Assembly (NCBI RefSeq): GCF_019900845.1 | Contig: NZ_CP074570.1 | Span: 4,092,001 to 4,156,000 of the forward strand | Reading direction: 5' to 3' | Length of the DNA: 64,000 bases | Origin: Paraneptunicella aestuarii | GTDB lineage: Bacteria; Pseudomonadota; Gammaproteobacteria; Enterobacterales; Alteromonadaceae | Shown: piece by piece, positions 58,024 through 64,000 of the stretch | Layout of the letters: every line of letters starts with the position of its first letter | Numbering within the stretch: the first letter of the stretch is position 1 | Notes under the pieces: generated by a model | What the model was told of the DNA's origin: nothing | Seen by the model: the letters and a program-made list of their open reading frames with translations, nothing else | Database searches by the model: none | Translations under genes and position numbers: made by a program

Positions 58024-58164
58024 AGGCAACCTCAATTCAAAACCAGCTTCATTTGGAATGACCGAGTTTGAAAGAGGTGAAAATATTTTTCAATATATTC
58101 CAGTGCGCATACACGAGAGGAAATCGTAAGAAAAGGTGTGAAATTAAACAGGTAACTAAAGAAA

Positions 58165-58201
58165 AACCTCCCATAGGCAATGCAGGTGTCTATAGGAGGT
58201 T
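58165..58201 (-). terminator. Terminator of the lipase gene
   Basis: AACCTCC ... GGAGGTT with an added ATAG/CTAT pairing forms the stem, followed on the minus strand by TTTTTCTTT. Confidence 0.85.
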
Positions 58202-58220
58202 AAATAACGAGGAGCGAGAA

Positions 58221-58928
58221 TTAGTTCTGAATCAGATCCACTTGTTTTTGATAAGTATCTGTTTGTAGGCCAAAATGCCCCGTGGCGTATGTGTAAGTTC
58301 CATCTTCATACCAGATACTGCTGCTATGAATACCACCCACCAGGCAAACTCCGGTGGCACAAACGATTTGATCCATGTAACTCTTAATTGAATACACATA
58401 GCGACCAAACTGTTCACCATATAATCCATTCAAGAATGGGCTATTGACGGACAGCCCATAACTACCACAGGTTGAACTCCACACATTTAATGGATAAGTA
58501 CCACAAGTCCATAAACCACGCACTGCGCCAGCAACGCCCACAAAGGTTTCAACCTTATTGGCAACACCCAGCTTCAAGATTTGTTGTGCCGCCAAGGTTA
58601 CGCCCATTGAGTGACCGATAACGTCAATATCACCCGTGCAGGATTTTGTTAAAGCTGCTTGAATCGCTTCACGCACTGGTGTTTCTTCTGAACCATAATG
58701 ATCGTTACAGCCCGCACATGATTTTGAGCCCCAATTGGGACGGAAGATTTCACTGCTGCTGTAACCGCGCGATATCAACTCATTATAAGTATTGTTCCAA
58801 CTGGAAGGGTCGGCAGTATTACCATGAACTAACACTACCGCATCTCTACAAGCAGCGGATGATGCGAATGCAACAATAGACAAAAGGAGCAACCCTGCTC
58901 GTAATACAGATTGGTATAAGTTTTTCAT
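58221..58928 (-). CDS. Secreted lipase/esterase (class 2-like alpha/beta hydrolase)
   Basis: About 235 residues with a signal peptide (AGLLLLSIVAFASSAACRDA). The alpha/beta-hydrolase elements are VVLVHGNTADPSSWNNTY (oxyanion loop) and the nucleophile elbow IDVIGHSMGVTLAAQ. A later His in ATGHFGLQTD could complete the triad. The mature protein has at least eight cysteines, suggesting disulfides in the periplasm or medium. ATG 58928 has GGAG five bases upstream. It has its own terminator. Confidence 0.82.
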   Translation of the reverse strand: MKNLYQSVLRAGLLLLSIVAFASSAACRDAVVLVHGNTADPSSWNNTYNELISRGYSSSEIFRPNWGSKSCAGCNDHYGSEETPVREAIQAALTKSCTGDIDVIGHSMGVTLAAQQILKLGVANKVETFVGVAGAVRGLWTCGTYPLNVWSSTCGSYGLSVNSPFLNGLYGEQFGRYVYSIKSYMDQIVCATGVCLVGGIHSSSIWYEDGTYTYATGHFGLQTDTYQKQVDLIQN

Positions 58929-59134
58929 GCTCACTCCAAATGGATAATTTTAAAACCCAGATGTTAAAGCATTGTTACTTTTTTGTAGACAGTACTTTAG
59001 TAGTGTGAAAATTAACCACGTATTTAAACGGCATTATTTGCGATGGTTTTCAGCCAATAGAGGCAAACTTTCTGGCAAAAAACATCAAGTTACCGTTACA
59101 ATTTCACCTCTACTCTCCCAAATAAGAATAATAA

Positions 59135-59869
59135 GTGCGCACAACAACAAGAAAACCGTTCAAAAACAAGCTATTCAAATTCTCGAATTCCGTCCACAAA
59201 TGGGGTGGTCTCATACTGGCTTTGCAATTACTTTTCTGGATTGGCGGTGGACTGATAATGAGCGCGATTCCGTTAGAAAAAGTTCATGGCAAGCATTTAG
59301 CGAGCTCGAAAGTAAACAACACATTATCTGACAAACACAGTTATTCACTGGATAAACTCATTAACGCTCACGCCAATGTTGAAAATATTCAGGTCGGATA
59401 CCGTTTAGAACAACCCATTTATGTGGTCAGTTCCGATACCGGGCAACATCTGTACCATGGCATTACAGGTGAAAGTCTTGAACAGCTAAGTGAGCAGGAA
59501 ATTGATGCACTTGCGCAACAATATTATCTGGGAGACGGTGAATTACTAGTTAGTAAGCGTTTACTTTCGCCACCTCATGAAGCATCACGAGCGAAAGGTG
59601 AAGTTTGGCAAGTGATGTTTGATGACACTTGGAATACCACCTTATACATAGCACCAGACAGCGGAAAACTCATTCATGTACGCAGTGATATATGGCGCTT
59701 ATTCGACTTCGTCTGGATGTTGCATATTATGGATTATGAAACCCGAGATGACTTCAATAATCCATTATTAATCAGCTTTGCAGCTGCATCCGTACTGTTT
59801 ACACTTTCCGGAATGGTACTGCTATACAGAACCTACTTGCCCCACTTTCGCAGGCGCAATAAAAAATAA
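59135..59869 (+). CDS. PepSY-domain membrane protein
   Basis: About 244 residues: an N-terminal transmembrane segment (LILALQLLFWIGGGLIMSAI) after NSVHKWGGL, a periplasmic PepSY-like region (WNTTLYIAPDSGKLIHVRSD) and a C-terminal helix (LISFAAASVLFTLSGMVLLY). Such proteins often accompany metal or haem uptake systems, which fits the TonB receptor 2 kb away only loosely. It starts with GTG at 59135 behind a weak site. rlmA follows after 14 bp, so the two may form an operon. Confidence 0.8.
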   Translation: MRTTTRKPFKNKLFKFSNSVHKWGGLILALQLLFWIGGGLIMSAIPLEKVHGKHLASSKVNNTLSDKHSYSLDKLINAHANVENIQVGYRLEQPIYVVSSDTGQHLYHGITGESLEQLSEQEIDALAQQYYLGDGELLVSKRLLSPPHEASRAKGEVWQVMFDDTWNTTLYIAPDSGKLIHVRSDIWRLFDFVWMLHIMDYETRDDFNNPLLISFAAASVLFTLSGMVLLYRTYLPHFRRRNKK

Positions 59870-59883
59870 TTTCAGGAATGAAC

Positions 59884-60702
59884 ATGTGGAAATGCCCGGC
59901 GTGTGATGCCGAACTTATCAAACAACATACGACCTGGCGTTGTACTAACAACCATTCTTATGATCAGGCTAAAGAAGGCTATGTAAACCTGTTATTGGCA
60001 AACCAAAAACGTAGTAAGGAGCCGGGTGACAATAAAGCCATGATCAATGCCCGACGCGCTTTTTTGGAACGCGGTTTTTATCGCCCCTTGGCAGTAAAAC
60101 TGGCAGAACTGATCACACAATTCACTCACAATAATCCATGCCATATTTTTGATGCCGGTTGTGGTGAAGGTTATTATCTAAATGTGATCAAGCAACAACT
60201 TGAAGCAGACCAGAAAACAGTTACGACAAATGGCTGTGATATCTCAAAAGTTGCCATTCAAAAAGCAGCAAAGAAATACAAAGATTGCCACTTTGCCGTT
60301 GCCAGCAGTTTCCACTTACCCGTTGTTAGTGATTCTCAGGACGCCGTGATCCAGGTTTTTGCTCCCGGCAGCCATGAAGAGGTGCATCGAATATTGGCAG
60401 ATGATGGGATCTGGTTACATGTGAGTCCTGCGGCAAACCATCTACATCAGCTTAAAGATCTGATTTATGACACAGCCCAAACTCATGAGGCTAATCAGGA
60501 ATCTATCGATGGCTTTTCAGAAGTAACCAATGAAGAACTGAGTTTTGAAATTCAACTTGATGATACAAAAGACACCTTGAATCTACTCATGATGACCCCT
60601 TTTTACTGGTCTTCTCCTGAAGATAAAATTCAGCAAATTCAAAAATCACTAAAGAAAGTAACCACTCACTTTCACATTAGAGTTTTACAGAAAACGACAT
60701 AA
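59884..60702 (+). CDS. rlmA: 23S rRNA (guanine-N1)-methyltransferase RlmA
   Basis: Methylates G745 of 23S rRNA. The N-terminal zinc ribbon CPACDAEL ... WRCTNNHSYD, then AKEGYVNLLLANQKRSKEPG, is diagnostic. The SAM motif is IFDAGCGEGYY, followed by GCDISKVAIQKAAKKY and MMTPFYW. The ATG at 59884 has AGGA at proper spacing and is preferred over ATG 59878. 272 residues, normal length. Confidence 0.94.
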   Translation: MWKCPACDAELIKQHTTWRCTNNHSYDQAKEGYVNLLLANQKRSKEPGDNKAMINARRAFLERGFYRPLAVKLAELITQFTHNNPCHIFDAGCGEGYYLNVIKQQLEADQKTVTTNGCDISKVAIQKAAKKYKDCHFAVASSFHLPVVSDSQDAVIQVFAPGSHEEVHRILADDGIWLHVSPAANHLHQLKDLIYDTAQTHEANQESIDGFSEVTNEELSFEIQLDDTKDTLNLLMMTPFYWSSPEDKIQQIQKSLKKVTTHFHIRVLQKTT

Positions 60703-60706
60703 AAAA

Positions 60707-60730
60707 GCCGCCACTGTATAAAGTGGCGGC
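60707..60730 (-). terminator. Terminator of the pullulanase gene
   Basis: A perfect 9-bp GC-rich stem GCCGCCACT/AGTGGCGGC with a 6-base loop is followed by TTTTTT on the minus strand. It may also end rlmA from the other side. Confidence 0.92.
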
Positions 60731-60762
60731 AAACAACAGTTAAGTCGTTGAGGTTTTAAAAC

Positions 60763-63270
60763 TTATTTATACAACACCGTTACCGCAGTGCCTTGAGCGG
60801 TAATGCTGCCGCTTACAGAACGAGGGCTAGCCGACGGAGGATTACCATTTTCCATCGCTACTTTCCATGTACCTGAAGGTAACGAATAGGTGTAGTTGTC
60901 AGCACTGTTGTAAATCACAATGATGTCAGACCAACTGTCGCCATTTGCAGCACCGTTAATGCGGTTGATCACAACACCATAACGAGGGCGGCTAGTGGTA
61001 ACGTTGTTGTTCACTTCACTCCAGGTATTCATACGGAAACCCGGGTGAGCATTACGCATCGCAATCACACCAGCGTAGTAATTGAATACATCGTTATTAT
61101 CCACTTTCCACTGCCATTGATATTTATTCACACCATCACCGGCATTGTAGCTGTTATGAGCGCCACCTTTGTCACGCATCATCTCAACACCGCCGTGCAA
61201 GAATGGAATGCCCTGACTGGTCAGAACCACGCCATTGGTGAAGTTTTGAATACGACGCAGATAAGGATCGCTATGAGCAATGCCTTTCAAATCTGCCCAT
61301 TCAATGATCTTGTCACGCAGGGTCAAATTATCGTGCGCTGATACATAGTTGATGCTTTGCTCAGGATCCATGGCAAACATGGCATCCCAGGTATCAATTA
61401 CGGTGTCTTTATTGTTCGCATAACGGATGGCACCACGGCTTCCCACTTCAATACGCCAGGTATCCGGGCTTTCATTCATGGCATAACAATCGCCAGTGTT
61501 ACAGCCACCATTGTCATTCTGACCTTTCAAGGCTTCACGGAATTTAGGGTTGAAGACACCAACATGAGCATCATGAACTCGACCAACAGTGCCTAAACGA
61601 ACACGGCTAGATTCACGCTCATCAACACAGCCAAAACAGCCAGGCCAAGGTTCGCCGTACATCAGGATATTACGACCCGGTAATTCGGTGTCTAAATGAC
61701 GACCCCAGCTACCAAAATTTTCGTAGCCAAAAACACCAACCAGGTCGAAACGGAAGCCGTCGATCTTGTATTCCGTTGCCCAATATTCCAAAGAATCACG
61801 GATCATACGATTAACCATTGGCACACCGTCATCAATGGTATTACCTACAACCAGATCCTGCTTGTAGTAGTACTTGCCAGTGATGTCTTCAAACATTTCG
61901 AAGCCATAGGTATGGTTATAAACCACATCCATAATCACGCGAATTCCCGCTTTATGGAACTCATTCACCATGTTCTTAAATTCACGCACACGGTTTTCAT
62001 AATTGGTAGGTGTTTTTGAATAACGCTCTTCAGGAACATTGTAGTTACGGGGATCATAGCCCCAGTTGTAGCAAGGGTTAGAGTCTGGCAAGCCATCACA
62101 AGTCGCGAAGTCATAAACTGGCAACAATTGAACGTGGGTTACACCCAATTCTTTCAAATGGTCGATACCCGTTTTCACGCCATTGTATGTGGTGCCCGCT
62201 TGCGTCATACCATCGTATTTACCTCTGTTCACAGTGGAAACACCTGATGTGGGGTCAATGGTAAAATCGCGTACATGCACTTCGTAAATAACGGCGTCTT
62301 CACGTTCAACCAATGTAGGTGCTCCAGCCCAGCCTCCTGTAGGTTGTACACGCGACATATCCATAACAATATTCTTGTAACTCTGAGGCTTGATCATCTT
62401 GCCGTAAGGGTCACGCACATCAATACCATTGATATGGAAAGTGTATTCTTTCAGGTGCAGATTGCCCGGCACGGTTACCTGATAAACATCGGTGTATCCA
62501 TTGAAGTTAGACACTTTGTTCATGGTGTACAGAACACCATCAACGGTGACTTTAACGTCGGTATGATCCGGAGACCAAATCGAGAACACTGTCTCTGTTG
62601 GACTATAAACCGCGCCCAGCATATCGACATTTGCAGCACAATTGCTGGTACATGGGCCTGCAGGAGCAATGCTGTAACTTAAGGTTTGATCGTTAACAGT
62701 AACCAAATAGTCACCCGAAACACTGGTGTAAATGTCAGACCCGGTCTGCTCCAATGTTCCATCAGCATTGGTATCACCGTAGTTGGTTGCCCAATTACCA
62801 TACACATCAAATTTATAACGCTGATTGGCCTGCCCATCGAAACTGACAGTGGTTTGCCAGGTGTTGTCAGCCACCAGATCCATTGCCGTAGTCCCCCAGC
62901 CATTTGCCGTGCCACGGAAATACAACTGACCGAAGTTTTGGGCAAAGCCACTGGAACCGCAACTGCCCACCTGTGTTGCCGTGATGGCATTGGTAGATGC
63001 GTTAAACTGGATTTGATAAGACTTGTTGCTGCTTACCGTATAATCAGATGTTGGGTAGTTCTCGCTCCAATCGCCGTAACGATCAATTTTAAAACGAGGC
63101 CCACCATTGCCATCACCTGTACCAAAGGTTTGGCAGGTACTATATTGGCTTCCACCGTCAGCCGTCATGGCTGTTGTACCCCAACTATTTGGCGTACCAC
63201 GGAAGAACCAATCCGCATGAGCCACACTACTCAATGTCGTAATGGCTAACAATAACGAAAGTTTCTTCAT
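60763..63270 (-). CDS. Secreted type I pullulanase with tandem starch-binding-like modules
   Basis: Cleaves alpha-1,6 links of pullulan and starch. A signal peptide (MKKLSLLLAITTLSSVAHA) is followed by two homologous ~95-residue modules (WFFRGTPNSWGTTAM and LYFRGTANGWGTTAM), probably carbohydrate-binding. Next are a CBM48-like domain and a GH13 catalytic domain with the type I signature YNWGYDPRNYN. Catalytic residues are visible: nucleophile Asp in DGFRFDLVG, acid/base Glu in MYGEPWPG and the third Asp in SAHDNLT. About 835 residues. ATG 63270 is chosen because it starts the signal peptide; ATGs about 21-24 bases upstream are possible. Confidence 0.93.
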   Translation of the reverse strand: MKKLSLLLAITTLSSVAHADWFFRGTPNSWGTTAMTADGGSQYSTCQTFGTGDGNGGPRFKIDRYGDWSENYPTSDYTVSSNKSYQIQFNASTNAITATQVGSCGSSGFAQNFGQLYFRGTANGWGTTAMDLVADNTWQTTVSFDGQANQRYKFDVYGNWATNYGDTNADGTLEQTGSDIYTSVSGDYLVTVNDQTLSYSIAPAGPCTSNCAANVDMLGAVYSPTETVFSIWSPDHTDVKVTVDGVLYTMNKVSNFNGYTDVYQVTVPGNLHLKEYTFHINGIDVRDPYGKMIKPQSYKNIVMDMSRVQPTGGWAGAPTLVEREDAVIYEVHVRDFTIDPTSGVSTVNRGKYDGMTQAGTTYNGVKTGIDHLKELGVTHVQLLPVYDFATCDGLPDSNPCYNWGYDPRNYNVPEERYSKTPTNYENRVREFKNMVNEFHKAGIRVIMDVVYNHTYGFEMFEDITGKYYYKQDLVVGNTIDDGVPMVNRMIRDSLEYWATEYKIDGFRFDLVGVFGYENFGSWGRHLDTELPGRNILMYGEPWPGCFGCVDERESSRVRLGTVGRVHDAHVGVFNPKFREALKGQNDNGGCNTGDCYAMNESPDTWRIEVGSRGAIRYANNKDTVIDTWDAMFAMDPEQSINYVSAHDNLTLRDKIIEWADLKGIAHSDPYLRRIQNFTNGVVLTSQGIPFLHGGVEMMRDKGGAHNSYNAGDGVNKYQWQWKVDNNDVFNYYAGVIAMRNAHPGFRMNTWSEVNNNVTTSRPRYGVVINRINGAANGDSWSDIIVIYNSADNYTYSLPSGTWKVAMENGNPPSASPRSVSGSITAQGTAVTVLYK

Positions 63271-63521
63271 GTTATTTGCTCGACTAGTCATCATCGGTAT
63301 TCCGATTCTTGTTAGAAACACACACAATAAAGTTTTGAACTTACAAACTGTAAACATAAATTTAACAATTCGGAATATTTTTTGACCGCAAATAGCAATG
63401 AATACGTATGAAATTTACATAAGCGAAAGTTATTTTCTCAATGAGCAAACAATTTATGCTGGTATTCATCATCATTGGCAGGTAACGTCAATAAACAGAG
63501 ACAAATGGATCCAACAATAGA

Positions 63522-64000
63522 ATGAAGCCCAATATCCAAGGCGTAATTTTCGACCTGGACGACACCTTACTGACTGCCAATATTGATTTTGCCGCTATTC
63601 GTGAAGCAATTGGATGTGAACCTGGTAAAGATATTCTTGCCTATGCTGCCAGTCTGGATAGCACTAAATCTCAGTGGGCTTATGAAATAATCCGTGAATA
63701 TGAATTGCACGATGCTAAAGACGCACAATGGATACCAGGCGCGAAAGACATGCTCGACGCACTCCATGCCGCCAACATTCCCACAGCCATCGTGACCAGA
63801 AACAGTCAGGAAGCGGTACAAATAAAACTGAGCAACAATCAGGTCAACATCGATCGTGTGATTACACGAGAACACGCTCCCCCCAAACCCGATCCAACGG
63901 CACTATTACTACTTGCACAAGAATGGCAATTGAATCCCAAAAATGTGGCTTACGTGGGTGATTTTCTTTATGACATCCTTGCAGCAAACAATGCCAATAT
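63522..64000 (+). CDS. HAD-family phosphatase (partial, N-terminal part)
   Basis: The first ~159 residues of a haloacid-dehalogenase-type hydrolase; the gene runs off the right edge. Motif I is VIFDLDDTLLT, motif II is AIVTRNS, the motif III Lys is in PPKPDPTAL and motif IV begins VGDFLYDI. The cap is short and helical, as in phosphoglycolate phosphatase-like members. The substrate is unknown. The ATG at 63522 has a weak ribosome site. Divergent from the pullulanase gene. Confidence 0.88.
   Translation, partial: MKPNIQGVIFDLDDTLLTANIDFAAIREAIGCEPGKDILAYAASLDSTKSQWAYEIIREYELHDAKDAQWIPGAKDMLDALHAANIPTAIVTRNSQEAVQIKLSNNQVNIDRVITREHAPPKPDPTALLLLAQEWQLNPKNVAYVGDFLYDILAANNAN

Noticed and set aside
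58068..58268. A plus-strand open frame between the GFA-like gene and the lipase
   Set aside because: It contains the lipase terminator and overlaps the lipase 3' end. No ribosome site or family resemblance.
62686..63249. A 187-codon open frame antisense to the pullulanase gene
   Set aside because: The sense strand encodes clear carbohydrate-binding modules; the antisense frame is a by-product.

Overview
This is AT-leaning DNA from a motile, marine-type gammaproteobacterium, most likely of the Alteromonadales or a close relative. Two gene orders point there. One is a polar-flagellum block read fleQ-fleS-fleR-fliEFGHIJK-LMNOPQR-flhB-flhA-flhF-flhG-fliA-cheY-cheZ-cheA. The other is lptD-surA-pdxA-rsmA-apaG-apaH followed by folA, obgE, rpmA-rplU and ispB. 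A secreted type I pullulanase and a TonB-dependent receptor suit a free-living polysaccharide user. I cannot name the genus.

Layout. Positions 1-25867 (all minus strand) form one nearly uninterrupted flagellar and chemotaxis cluster. The master regulator FleQ, the FleS/FleR two-component pair, the basal body, C-ring, export apparatus, polar-placement proteins FlhF/FlhG, sigma-28 and the CheY/CheZ/CheA core lie in hierarchical order. Good sigma-54 (-24/-12) sites precede fleS, fliE and flhA, matching the FleQ then FleR cascade. Positions 26000-29500 are a scar zone. An intact IS1111-type element sits inside the terminal repeat of an older MITE-like element. Next come a compact flagellin gene and a secreted-protein pseudogene split by a 153-bp palindromic repeat. 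The flaG, fliD and fliS genes often found between flagellin and fleQ are absent here. Positions 29899-33877 hold a double-receiver diguanylate cyclase and an orphan protein joining a LamG-like domain to an FAD-binding oxidoreductase domain.

Positions 34184-46745 are housekeeping: outer-membrane biogenesis (LptD, SurA), vitamin B6 synthesis, rRNA dimethylation, ApaG/ApaH, a chemoreceptor with a sigma-28-like promoter, DHFR, Obg, L27/L21 and octaprenyl diphosphate synthase. Positions 46795-51000 are accessory: a LETM1-like protein, an aminotransferase, and two divergent paralogous XRE regulators. One regulator is translationally coupled to a small disordered protein and a membrane protein, and GTGAA/TTCAC palindromes follow the other. 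Positions 51132-53873 carry secF, yajC and tgt, but secD, normally between yajC and secF, is missing. The rest holds a periplasmic binding-protein-like gene, a Met-rich TonB receptor, a GFA-like protein, a secreted lipase, a PepSY membrane protein, rlmA, the pullulanase and the start of a HAD phosphatase.

The main non-standard observations are: a 153-185 bp structured repeat in three copies with compensatory stem changes; the reconstructable nested insertion of the IS1111-type element, with a candidate guide RNA; the secF locus without secD; the XRE pair with its three-gene operon; and the LamG-FAD fusion. No CRISPR array, tRNA, rRNA or prophage was seen.
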